From assembly GCA_017540945.1 (NCBI GenBank), contig JAFYAB010000075.1, positions 1-18,267 on the forward strand: a stretch of DNA of 18,267 bases, written 5' to 3'. The position numbers were made by a program, and so were the translations under genes. The DNA comes from Oscillospiraceae bacterium (lineage in GTDB: Bacteria; Bacillota_A; Clostridia; Oscillospirales; Oscillospiraceae). The notes beneath the pieces are model-generated. The model did not search any database and was not told where the DNA came from. It saw only the letters and a program-made list of their open reading frames with translations. Below are positions 1 to 6,273 of the stretch, piece by piece. How positions within the stretch are numbered: position 1 is the first letter of the stretch; every line of letters begins with the position of its first letter.

Positions 1-480
1 CACCGCCTCAAAGAAGGCGAAAACGGAGCACTTCGTATCGGAGCTGCCCCGGCCCCAGACCTTGCCGTCCTCGATGTCGCCGGAAAAGGGCCCGTGGGTC
101 CAGTCTCCCTCGGCGGGGACCACGTCCTGGTGGCTCATGAGGACGATGGGCTTTTCGCTGCTGGCGCCCTTCCAACGGAAAAGCAGATTGCCGTTCAGCT
201 CGGTCTTTTCCAGATGCTGATGCACCAGGGGAAAGAGCTCCGCCAGCACCCGGTGGAAGCCCAGGAATTTCTCCCGCTGATCCGCTCCGGCCACGGAGAC
301 GGTCTCATATTGTACCATGCGGGAAAGGGCCTTGGCGCAGCGCTCCGCCCGTTCCGGGTCCGGCGCGGGCCGATAGGTCGAAACCTGGCGGCCCGTCAGC
401 AGAGTCCGGAGGCCGGCAATCAGCAGCAGAAGGACCAGCAGACCCAGCAGGCCCGGGAGGACCCAAACGATCCACATCAT
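1..480 (-). CDS. M20 family metallopeptidase, membrane-anchored, N-terminal part (cut by window edge)
   Basis: Translating the minus strand from the ATG at 480 gives 160 open codons running off the window start. Residues 4-27 form one hydrophobic segment, an N-terminal membrane anchor. Then comes an M20 (carboxypeptidase S/ArgE-like) catalytic domain: LMSHQDVVPAEG at 114-125 supplies a metal-binding His117 and catalytic Asp119, and WGRGSSDTK at 142-150 supplies the bridging metal ligand Asp148. M20 enzymes are di-zinc peptidases or amidases that hydrolyse dipeptides or N-acyl amino acids. The start overlaps the stop of the upstream membrane-protein gene as ATGA, which implies translational coupling. 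The anchored form resembles the yeast CPS1 type more than cytoplasmic PepV or ArgE. The C-terminal catalytic half is outside the window, so substrate class and intactness cannot be judged. The family call is firm. Confidence 0.9.
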   Translation of the reverse strand, partial: MMWIVWVLPGLLGLLVLLLLIAGLRTLLTGRQVSTYRPAPDPERAERCAKALSRMVQYETVSVAGADQREKFLGFHRVLAELFPLVHQHLEKTELNGNLLFRWKGASSEKPIVLMSHQDVVPAEGDWTHGPFSGDIEDGKVWGRGSSDTKCSVFAFFEAV

Positions 481-1208
481 TTCTGAGTTCCTCCCGCCTT
501 TTTGTATTTCAGCCAGGCCAGGCCGATGGCCAGGGCGCCGCTGGGCAGGATCATAAAGCTGGTGGAGGAGATCAGGCCCGGGACCAGGATGAAGAGCAGG
601 CTCATCACCAGCAGGGGCAGGGCCGCGATGTCCAGATTCCGGCGGAAATACTTGTAGGCCATGGCCCCGAAGAGGGCGGGCACCACGTTGTCGAAGGCCG
701 GCGCCAGGGCCGGAGATTGGAGCAGGGGCTGCAGGGGGATCAGAAGGGCCACGCCCAGGGCAAGGACCAGGATGGTCACCAGGGAGGAGGTGGCGATGGA
801 GAGGGTGGAGATGATCTCGTTCTCCGGGGTGCCCGCCTTGACGCCCACGATGTCCCGGGCGTTGACGGCGCAGGGGATCTTCATGTTGATCAGGTTGCCG
901 GTGATGAAGGCCAGATAGCCGCCGCCGGCCCCCAGCATGGGGGTATAGACCAGCCACTCGGCGATACAGCTGACGAACCAGACCAGGCCGATGGCCAGGA
1001 AGCCGCTGCCCGTGGCCTTCAGATCCGGGGAAGTGCCCAGATAACCGCCGATCACAAAGGGCACGCCCAGCAGCAGCACCAGGGTGATGACGCTGGCGAT
1101 GCGGCCAAAGAGATGGGTACCCCTGTTGTAGGCCGCAAAGATCGCCTGTTTTTCACTGTCCATGGCCGGGGCGCTTTCCGGGGCGAGGACGGTTTTTTCT
1201 TCGTTCAT
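477..1208 (-). CDS. Polytopic membrane protein, partner of the DUF5058-like gene
   Basis: This is a 243-residue protein with a hydrophilic N-terminus (1-30) and about six to seven hydrophobic segments, roughly at 37-57, 68-89, 93-107, 135-160, 195-213 and 218-233. The frame is open far upstream, but I start at the ATG at 1208 because AAGGAGG lies just before it and the upstream residues are antisense-like, rich in Arg and His. A conserved-looking stretch GAGGGYLAFITGNLINMKIP (93-112) is followed by a soluble loop ending at about 134. It lies 17 nt downstream of the DUF5058-like gene and overlaps the M20 peptidase by 4 nt, so the three genes are one unit. I do not recognise a named family. From context I infer that the two membrane proteins form one transporter for a peptide or acyl-amino-acid substrate of the peptidase. 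Confidence 0.8.
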   Translation of the reverse strand: MNEEKTVLAPESAPAMDSEKQAIFAAYNRGTHLFGRIASVITLVLLLGVPFVIGGYLGTSPDLKATGSGFLAIGLVWFVSCIAEWLVYTPMLGAGGGYLAFITGNLINMKIPCAVNARDIVGVKAGTPENEIISTLSIATSSLVTILVLALGVALLIPLQPLLQSPALAPAFDNVVPALFGAMAYKYFRRNLDIAALPLLVMSLLFILVPGLISSTSFMILPSGALAIGLAWLKYKKAGGTQK

Positions 1209-1225
1209 GCGGGTCGCCTCCTTTC

Positions 1226-1981
1226 TCAAAGCCCGCCCAGCAGCACGGCGCAGGCCATGGCCAGCAGCATGCTGCCCGCGATGGAGAAGCTCTCCACCCA
1301 GGCTTGTTTCTTCTTTTCCGCCAGCCAGCAGAAGCCCGCCATGGCCAGGCTGGCCGCCAGGGCCACCGCCAGGGGCAGCCAGGAGCCGGAGAAGCGGAAG
1401 CGGCCGTTTCCGGAGACGAAGCCGCCGATGTAGCTGCCCAGGTAGGCGCAGATCAGGCCGATGAACATGGCGGTCATGGCCCTGTCGCCGAAGCCAACGG
1501 CCCCGGCGCCCTTGCTGCCGCCGCCGCTGCCCAGACGCTTGAGATAGCGCTTGTTGAAGAGGGTGGAGAAGACCATGCCCCACATGATGCACAGGCTCAT
1601 CAGCAGGCAGATGGTGACGAAGCCCTTGGCCGTCATGGCGGAGGCGGAGAGGCTGCCCAGGCCTGCCTGCTCCGCGGCGGCGGTGGCCACCTGGGTCTCA
1701 TAGTGCAGGGCGCCGATGACGGACAGCCGCAGCCAGGGCCAGGGGGTGCCCAGGCTTCCCGACAGGGCGATGACGCCCAGCAGGATGCCCACGCTGGGCA
1801 GCAGGGTGAAGGTGGCGCTGGCGGCGATGACCCGCTTCATCTTCGTCACGTCAATGCCCATGGCCTTGCCCGCCCGGTAGGCCCGGATCAGGAAGAAGAG
1901 GCTGACCAGCGCGATGAAGAGGATGATCGCTCCGCAGACAATGTAGAGAAAGGGACTGTTGAGCTGCGAGAGGATCGACAT
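1226..1981 (-). CDS. DUF5058-like integral membrane protein
   Basis: This 251-residue protein has about six membrane segments (near 9-31, 55-77, 120-140, 166-186, 200-218 and 230-250). The N-terminal pattern, a short NSPFLY lead, a TM, a basic FFLIRAYRAGKAMG loop, then TFTLLPSVGILLGVIALSGSLG and a W-LRLSVIGALHYE segment, matches what I recall of the DUF5058 family of Firmicutes, whose function is unknown. I choose the ATG at 1981 over a TTG two codons upstream because AAAGGAGG sits 8 nt before the ATG and too close to the TTG. It is the first gene of the unit with the second membrane protein and the M20 peptidase, and has its own promoter at 2026-2053. A transport role is inferred from the neighbours only. 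Confidence 0.8.
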   Translation of the reverse strand: MSILSQLNSPFLYIVCGAIILFIALVSLFFLIRAYRAGKAMGIDVTKMKRVIAASATFTLLPSVGILLGVIALSGSLGTPWPWLRLSVIGALHYETQVATAAAEQAGLGSLSASAMTAKGFVTICLLMSLCIMWGMVFSTLFNKRYLKRLGSGGGSKGAGAVGFGDRAMTAMFIGLICAYLGSYIGGFVSGNGRFRFSGSWLPLAVALAASLAMAGFCWLAEKKKQAWVESFSIAGSMLLAMACAVLLGGL

Positions 1982-2025
1982 ACGCAAAACCTCCTTTTCG
2001 GACCCGCAGGTCCCTGTTTGATTCC

Positions 2026-2053
2026 ATTATACCACAAATTTTCTCCTTTGCAA
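2026..2053 (-). promoter_or_regulatory. Sigma-A promoter of the membrane protein/M20 unit
   Basis: On the minus strand, TTGCAA (2048-2053) and TATAAT (2026-2031) are separated by 16 bp. A TGG upstream of the -10 box adds further resemblance to a strong promoter. It lies 45 bp upstream of the ATG at 1981, and its -35 box begins 5 bp after the cysK terminator hairpin. Confidence 0.75.
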
Positions 2054-2058
2054 GAGAA

Positions 2059-2100
2059 GCCGCGGCCTTGGCACCGGAATCCCGGGACCAAGGCCGCGGC
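2059..2100 (-). terminator. Hairpin terminator after cysK
   Basis: The 13-bp perfect stem GCCGCGGCCTTGG / CCAAGGCCGCGGC has a 16-nt loop and starts 23 nt downstream of the cysK stop. The following minus-strand sequence is only mildly T-rich (TTCTCTTGC), so termination efficiency is uncertain. The position between cysK and the next promoter supports the call. Confidence 0.65.
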
Positions 2101-2123
2101 AGATCTGGTCTGTTCTGCGGCGT

Positions 2124-3056
2124 TTATTCCATGAACAGCGGCGTGGAATAGTAGCGGTCGCCGCTGTCGGGGAGGAGGGCGACGACGGTCTTTCCCTTAT
2201 TCTCCGGCCGCTTTGCCAGCGCGATGGCCGCGTGCAGGGCCGCGCCGGAGGAGATGCCCACCAGCACGCCCTCGGCCTTTGCCAGCAGCTTCGCCGCGGC
2301 GAAGGCGTCCTCGTTTTCCACCGGGAAGACCTCGTCGTAAACGGCGGTGTTCAGCACCGCGGGAACGAAGCCCGCGCCGATGCCCTGGATCTTATGGGCG
2401 CCGCTGCGGCCCTCGGAGAGCACCGGAGAGGAGGCGGGCTCCACCGCAACGACCCGGATGTCGGGCTTCTGTGCCTTCAGATACTCGCCGGTGCCGGTCA
2501 CGGTGCCGCCGGTGCCGACGCCCGCCACAAAGACGTCCACCTGCCCGTCGGTGTCGTTCCAGATCTCGGGGCCGGTGGTGGCCTTGTGGATCGCAGGGTT
2601 GGCGGGGTTTACGAACTGACCGGGAATGAAGCCGCCGGGAATTTCCGCGGCCAGCTCCTCAGCCTTGGCGATGGCGCCCTTCATGCCCTTGGCGCCTTCC
2701 GTCAGCACCAGCTCCGCGCCGTAGGCCTTCAGAATGTTTCTGCGCTCCACGCTCATGGTCTCGGGCATGGTCAGGATGATCCGGTAGCCCTTGGCCGCGG
2801 CAATGGAAGCCAGGCCGATGCCCGTGTTGCCGGAGGTGGGCTCGATGATGACGGAGCCCTCTTTGAGCAGGCCCTTTTCCTCCGCGTCCTCGATCATCGC
2901 CTTGGCGATGCGGTCCTTGACGCTGCCCGCCGGATTGAAGTATTCCAGCTTGACCAGCAGGCGCGCCTCCAGTCCCAGCGCTTTTTCCAGATTGACCGCC
3001 TCCACCAGCGGCGTCCTGCCGATCAGACCCAGGGTACCCTGATAAATATTTGCCAT
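2124..3056 (-). CDS. cysK: Cysteine synthase (O-acetylserine sulfhydrylase)
   Basis: This 310-residue cytoplasmic PLP enzyme makes cysteine from O-acetylserine and sulfide, the last step of assimilatory cysteine synthesis. The whole fold-type II layout is present: NPAGSVKDR with the Schiff-base Lys47, the substrate loop [10 protein letters not shown] (72-81), the glycine-rich phosphate loop [10 protein letters not shown] in the middle, GISSGA later, and the C-terminal [12 protein letters not shown] ending. Length is normal for the family. The ATG at 3056 has an AGAAGGA site. The gene is monocistronic, with its own consensus promoter and a downstream hairpin. It is divergent from an Rrf2-type regulator whose likely operator covers the cysK -35 box. 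In Bacillus the Rrf2 protein CymR is controlled through complex formation with CysK, so the pairing is functionally sensible. Confidence 0.97.
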   Translation of the reverse strand: MANIYQGTLGLIGRTPLVEAVNLEKALGLEARLLVKLEYFNPAGSVKDRIAKAMIEDAEEKGLLKEGSVIIEPTSGNTGIGLASIAAAKGYRIILTMPETMSVERRNILKAYGAELVLTEGAKGMKGAIAKAEELAAEIPGGFIPGQFVNPANPAIHKATTGPEIWNDTDGQVDVFVAGVGTGGTVTGTGEYLKAQKPDIRVVAVEPASSPVLSEGRSGAHKIQGIGAGFVPAVLNTAVYDEVFPVENEDAFAAAKLLAKAEGVLVGISSGAALHAAIALAKRPENKGKTVVALLPDSGDRYYSTPLFME

Positions 3057-3103
3057 GATTTCGTCCTTCTTTCTTCAATGATAGGATGGGTTGCGCACTG
3101 CAA

Positions 3104-3127
3104 GGTGATTGCCATTACTATATCACC
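3104..3127. promoter_or_regulatory. Second inverted repeat over the cysK -10 region
   Basis: GGTGAT (3104-3109) and ATCACC (3122-3127) are inverted repeats 12 bp apart and bracket the cysK -10 box at 3117-3122. This could be a second regulator site or a transcript-start structure. The arms are only 6 bp, so chance is possible. Confidence 0.3.
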
Positions 3128-3145
3128 ATTAACCTACTATGTCAA
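3117..3145 (-). promoter_or_regulatory. cysK promoter
   Basis: On the minus strand, a perfect TTGACA (-35, 3140-3145) is followed after exactly 17 bp by TATAGT (-10, 3117-3122). The predicted leader is about 50 nt, too short for a T-box or SAM riboswitch. Confidence 0.85.
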
Positions 3146-3153
3146 TAGGTAAA
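3129..3153. promoter_or_regulatory. Probable Rrf2-type operator between cysK and its regulator
   Basis: The imperfect dyad TT-N-ACCTA ... TAGGT-N-AA is centred at 3141. Arms ACCTA (3132-3136) and TAGGT (3146-3150) are 9 bp apart. The CCTA/TAGG arms resemble operators I recall for Rrf2-family regulators in Clostridia. The cysK -35 box lies entirely inside the dyad, so binding would block cysK transcription. It sits about 16 bp upstream of the regulator's own -35 box, so autoregulation is possible but less direct. Confidence 0.6.
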
Positions 3154-3168
3154 ATAAGAAAAAATCAC

Positions 3169-3198
3169 TTGCTTTCCCAATGCCTTCTGCGGTATAAT
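3169..3198 (+). promoter_or_regulatory. Promoter of the Rrf2-type regulator
   Basis: TTGCTT (3169-3174) and a perfect TATAAT (3193-3198) are 18 bp apart. The strong ribosome site AGGAGG at 3209-3214 follows, ahead of the ATG at 3227. Confidence 0.7.
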
Positions 3199-3226
3199 AG
3201 ACAAAAACAGGAGGGGAGGCGCACAG

Positions 3227-3628
3227 ATGATCTCGACCAAGGGACGCTACGCGCTGCGGGTCATGATCGATCTGGCGGAGCACGGGCAGGAGGCCGCAGT
3301 CCCGCTGAAGGACGTCGCCCGGCGCCAGGAGATCTCAAAAAAGTATCTGGAAATCCTGGTGAAAACGATGGTGGGCGGCGGGCTGATCGTCGGCGTCGGC
3401 GGCAAGGGCGGCGGCTACCGGCTGACCCGGAAGCCGGAGGAATACAGCGTGGGGGAGATCCTGGAGCTGATGGAGGTTTCGCTGGCCGCGGTGGCCTGCC
3501 TGGAGCGGAACGCAGCCCCCTGCCCCCGCGCCTCCGGCTGCCGGACGCTGCCCCTGTGGGCGGAATACGACCGCCTGACCCGGGACTTTTTCTACGGAAA
3601 GCGTCTGTCGGAGCTCCTGCCGGATTGA
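3227..3628 (+). CDS. Rrf2 family transcriptional regulator (CymR/IscR-like)
   Basis: This 133-residue protein has the standard Rrf2 start (MISTKGRYALRVMIDLAEH) and a winged helix. The helix-turn-helix is at about 27-52 (VPLKDVARRQEISKKYLEILV), with a glycine-rich wing GVGGKGGGYRLTR at about 56-68. The C-terminal half carries three cysteines (ACLERNAAPCPRASGCRT, spacing C-x7-C-x5-C). This resembles, but is not identical to, the C-x5-C-x5-C cluster that binds an iron-sulfur centre in IscR, so redox or Fe-S sensing is possible. The divergent position next to cysK and the operator-like dyad over the cysK promoter point to control of cysteine synthesis, as for CymR, although CymR of Bacillus lacks such a cluster. 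Distinguishing CymR-like from IscR-like function is not possible from sequence alone. Confidence 0.92.
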   Translation: MISTKGRYALRVMIDLAEHGQEAAVPLKDVARRQEISKKYLEILVKTMVGGGLIVGVGGKGGGYRLTRKPEEYSVGEILELMEVSLAAVACLERNAAPCPRASGCRTLPLWAEYDRLTRDFFYGKRLSELLPD

Positions 3629-3745
3629 AGCCGGCGAAGTGCTTGTGTGGAAGCCGCTGAAACAAAACGGATTCAGAAAGCATTTTGGTCCATATGGACG
3701 AATTTCCCACGGAGCAGGGAGCATTCTCAAAACAACGCGGAAGGA

Positions 3746-3790
3746 AAACACCGAAGCGTACCGGTCGACGGCCGATACGCTTCGGTGTTT
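3746..3790. terminator. Bidirectional intrinsic terminator
   Basis: The perfect 15-bp stem AAACACCGAAGCGTA / TACGCTTCGGTGTTT (3746-3760 and 3776-3790) has a 15-nt loop and is bounded by A's on the left and T's on the right. It lies between the convergent Rrf2 gene and the five-gene minus-strand operon, so it can serve both. The rest of 3629-3886 holds no gene I can support. Confidence 0.85.
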
Positions 3791-3886
3791 ATGGTTGGCG
3801 CAGGCGCGTTCCATGCCGTTTTCCGGCCAGCAGAACCTTCGCTATTTGCGCAATGAGGCCGGCCTCACGCCCGATCCACTGCGCGG

Positions 3887-4798
3887 TCAACCGCCGGTCG
3901 ATCCGCACCAAACGGAGTAATCCACCAGATAGTAGACCTCGTCCCTTACGTAGTAGAGCATTCCGACACTCCAGACGTCGCGGTCCTCCGTGAAGGAGCC
4001 GATGTCATACATGAAGATGCCGCCGTTTCTGCCGGGCTCTGTGTTTTCGGGATGATAATCGACCTCCAGGCTGTTGAAACGAAGCAGATCGTTGCTGAAG
4101 CTCTCGCCTCTGGCGTAGCGGCGGAACTGCTCCAGCGCGTCCTCCAGGCTGAAGAGGATCCCGCGCTCACGGGCGCTCTCCAAAAGCTCCGGGTAGTGCG
4201 CGAAAATATAATCCGAGCCCTTGTCCCAGTCGATCAGCAGCTGGGACAGTTTCTCGTAATTCGGATGCGTCTCGGTAATGTCTCCGTTCCTGAAGCTCTC
4301 CCGGAGATTGCCCACAAGATCGTTCAGATACTCGTCGGGGTCCGCGATCTGCATCTTCTCGCGGATTCGCCGGGCCAGATCCGGATCCTTGGCTTCCAGG
4401 GTCTCGGCGTCGCCCAGAATCAGCGCAGCTTTCTCCATGGCCTGATCCCAGGTCAGCTCCGTGAAGCTCTCCGTGGAAAAGGTGGTGTCGTAGAGCGCAA
4501 TGATCATGACATAGGCAACGCAGGCCTGCTGGTCGTGAACGTCGGCGATCTTGCTGTAATCACAGTCGCTGTGAAGGAAGTCCAGGCTCTTTTCCAGCAG
4601 GGTCTTGACGGAGTCCGCGCCCTGGGGCCGCTGATACGCGGCAGCCGGGGCCGCGGTGCTTTCCGGGGCTGCCTGGGTTTCCGACCCGGGCAGGAGGCCT
4701 GTGGGGGTGAGAGAGCCTGCCGCCCCGCCGCAGGCGGTCAGCCCCAGCAGCGCGCAGAGGACAAGCAGAATGGAAACAACACGAACCGTCCTTTTCAC
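3887..4798 (-). CDS. Lipoprotein of unknown function
   Basis: This 303-residue protein begins with a lipoprotein signal: basic MKRTVR, a hydrophobic stretch 7-20, then lipobox LTAC with Cys23 as the lipidation site. A Thr/Pro/Ala-rich linker follows to about residue 60. The remainder is a charged, mostly helical region (roughly 62-240) followed by a short strand-rich end (NGGIFMYDIGSF, WSVGMLYYVRDEVYYLVDYSVW). I recognise no family. The start is a GTG at 4798, preceded at 9 nt by AAGGAG; the frame stays open upstream but lacks a credible start there. It begins 1 nt after the stop of the upstream zinc-ribbon gene, so it is the last cistron of the five-gene operon, just before the hairpin at 3746-3790. 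It presumably sits on the outer face of the membrane. Confidence 0.85.
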   Translation of the reverse strand: MKRTVRVVSILLVLCALLGLTACGGAAGSLTPTGLLPGSETQAAPESTAAPAAAYQRPQGADSVKTLLEKSLDFLHSDCDYSKIADVHDQQACVAYVMIIALYDTTFSTESFTELTWDQAMEKAALILGDAETLEAKDPDLARRIREKMQIADPDEYLNDLVGNLRESFRNGDITETHPNYEKLSQLLIDWDKGSDYIFAHYPELLESARERGILFSLEDALEQFRRYARGESFSNDLLRFNSLEVDYHPENTEPGRNGGIFMYDIGSFTEDRDVWSVGMLYYVRDEVYYLVDYSVWCGSTGG

Positions 4799-4799
4799 A

Positions 4800-5144
4800 T
4801 TAACACGCTCCTTTTTTTGTTCCGCAATAGACGCAGAATGCCGCGCCCTCGGGCAGGGCTTGACCGCAATGCATACAGAAGTTCGCCTGCGCGGCCGGCT
4901 TTGCCGAAGCCGCGGGAGCGGGCTGCGCCGCGGGCGCTGGGGCTTGGGGGCCCTGGGGCTGCTGGAAGCGCGCCGCAAGGCTCTGGGGCTGCTGGGGCTG
5001 CTGCTGCCGCTGCTTTTGGATCCGCTTCGAGCGCATCGCGTTGGATGCGCCGTCAACCGCCTTGTTGCCGATGAAGCCGACGACAGCCATCACGATCGCA
5101 ACAGCTACGATCAGCCCAAGGAAGATCAACCAATCAAATTTCAT
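4800..5144 (-). CDS. Zinc-ribbon membrane protein (single ribbon)
   Basis: This 114-residue protein has one N-terminal membrane segment (about 4-26), a short basic patch (MRSKRIQKQR), a low-complexity linker rich in Gln, Pro and Ala (about 45-86), and a C-terminal zinc ribbon. The ribbon cysteines are FCMHCG (Cys90, Cys93) and FCVYCG (Cys104, Cys107). This is the widespread zinc-ribbon domain-containing architecture of Firmicutes; specific roles are mostly unknown. The ATG at 5144 follows GAGGTG. It starts 11 nt after the preceding gene and ends 1 nt before the lipoprotein start, so translation is tightly linked. It is a shorter relative in layout of the double-ribbon protein at 5661-6206. 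Confidence 0.9.
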   Translation of the reverse strand: MKFDWLIFLGLIVAVAIVMAVVGFIGNKAVDGASNAMRSKRIQKQRQQQPQQPQSLAARFQQPQGPQAPAPAAQPAPAASAKPAAQANFCMHCGQALPEGAAFCVYCGTKKGAC

Positions 5145-5155
5145 CTGTCCGCACC

Positions 5156-5635
5156 TCAGAAAACCTTATGTTTCGTCTTGAAATCAAGATCGTAGAACGT
5201 CACGCCGGTGTTGGGGTCGAGCGCGAGAAAGCACTTTTCCACCGAGGTCATCAGGACGTTCATGGCGTTGTCGTTTTCGTACACGCCGCCGGAGCTCTTC
5301 CAGTGTGTGAACTCAAAGCGGAAAATACCGATCCCCGAGGGCGCGTCAAATTTGACCTTATACAGTCTCGCGGCGTAGGTGGAGCCGGTGAAAACGACCT
5401 GCGTGGAGGTATTTCCCTCGATCTTGCAGGGGCTGTACATCTGGCTGATCTTGTCGGCGAGCGCCTGATAAGAGCCGACTCTTGAGGTAAATTCCTCGCC
5501 CTTTTCGGCATAACGGTAATCGCGCCTGATCATCTTGCCTTCGCTGATCAGCTGCTTCTTCTGATTGGCCTGCTTCAAACCGATTGCAAGGCCGATGCCG
5601 ACAGCGAGGGCCGCAATGAGGATTCCCCACCACAT
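5156..5635 (-). CDS. Single-pass membrane protein of unknown family
   Basis: This 159-residue protein has one N-terminal membrane segment (about 2-20), a basic stretch (KQANQKKQ), and a soluble domain that looks alpha/beta: a helix around SYQALADKISQMY, then alternating strands (TQVVFTGSTYAARLYKVKF, GIGIFRFEFTHW) and a final helix and strand. There are no cysteine pairs and I recognise no family. The ATG at 5635 is preceded by GGGAGGAC at a good distance. It lies 25 nt after the double zinc-ribbon gene and 11 nt before the single zinc-ribbon gene. The membrane anchors of the three small proteins suggest they act together at the membrane; that is inference. Confidence 0.82.
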   Translation of the reverse strand: MWWGILIAALAVGIGLAIGLKQANQKKQLISEGKMIRRDYRYAEKGEEFTSRVGSYQALADKISQMYSPCKIEGNTSTQVVFTGSTYAARLYKVKFDAPSGIGIFRFEFTHWKSSGGVYENDNAMNVLMTSVEKCFLALDPNTGVTFYDLDFKTKHKVF

Positions 5636-5660
5636 AACTCTGTCCTCCCGGGTCCGAAGC

Positions 5661-6206
5661 CTACTGCTTCATGGCGCTTCCGCAGGACGGGCAGAAGTTC
5701 GCCGAAGCGCGGATCTGCGCTCCGCAACAGGGACAGGTCGTCATCTGCTCCGCCGGTTTTTCCGCAGCGGGCGCCTGCGGCTTTCTCATTTCGCCTCCGC
5801 AGGAAGGGCAGAAGCGGGCGGCGGCGCGGACCTGCGCTCCGCAGGAGGGGCAGACAGACATTTGCTCCGAAGCTGTTTCCGCGGCGGCTGCCGTCTGCTG
5901 GGGGAACACGGTGCGCTGCTGTGCCTGCGCGGCGCCGGGCATTTGCGTCGTGCTTTGCTGAACGAAGCTCCCGTTCTGCATCGCCTTTTGTTCCTTGTGT
6001 CTGCGATATGCGTCCGTTGCCTTGTCCGCGAGCTTATCCGCGCCGGCGTTTATGGCGTTCTCGATCAGACGGATCACAATAAAGCCTACCACCGCTACGC
6101 CCAGTCCTGCGAGCACGGCGAGGACGACGCTGTCCGACGACACGCCCACTAACATTCCGACAAGGAAGCCGATGATGATCGAATTGTACGCGTACGTTTT
6201 TCTCAT
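5661..6206 (-). CDS. Zinc-ribbon membrane protein (double ribbon)
   Basis: This 181-residue protein has two closely spaced membrane segments (about 9-23 and 27-46), a charged amphipathic segment (47-75), a Gln/Ala-rich linker (76-115), then two tandem zinc ribbons. The first uses Cys119/Cys122 and Cys133/Cys136, and the second Cys158/Cys161 and Cys172/Cys175. The two ribbons are near repeats of one another (CPSCGAQVRAAARFCPSCG versus CPCCGAQIRASANFCPSCG), which points to a recent internal duplication. The ATG at 6206 has GGGAGGG upstream. It follows the large kinase-like gene by 67 nt and precedes the next gene by 25 nt. Zinc ribbons of this kind usually mediate protein or nucleic-acid contacts; here a scaffold role is only a guess. 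Confidence 0.9.
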   Translation of the reverse strand: MRKTYAYNSIIIGFLVGMLVGVSSDSVVLAVLAGLGVAVVGFIVIRLIENAINAGADKLADKATDAYRRHKEQKAMQNGSFVQQSTTQMPGAAQAQQRTVFPQQTAAAAETASEQMSVCPSCGAQVRAAARFCPSCGGEMRKPQAPAAEKPAEQMTTCPCCGAQIRASANFCPSCGSAMKQ

Positions 6207-6273
6207 GATGAAACCCTCCCATTGAATTGTTGATCTGCAAAGCAGTCTCTGCTGTATTTTCCGAAGGAAAGAT

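Noticed and set aside
661..2134. Long plus-strand frames opposite the membrane-protein genes
   Set aside because: They are rich in Gln, Gly, His and Asp, as antisense of hydrophobic membrane segments usually is, and have no start signals.
3057..3116. T-box or SAM riboswitch in the cysK leader
   Set aside because: The predicted leader is about 50 nt and contains no riboswitch-like stems or terminator.
3688..3699. Perfect 12-bp palindrome GTCCATATGGAC after the Rrf2 gene
   Set aside because: It is short and isolated, with no promoter nearby, so chance is a sufficient explanation.
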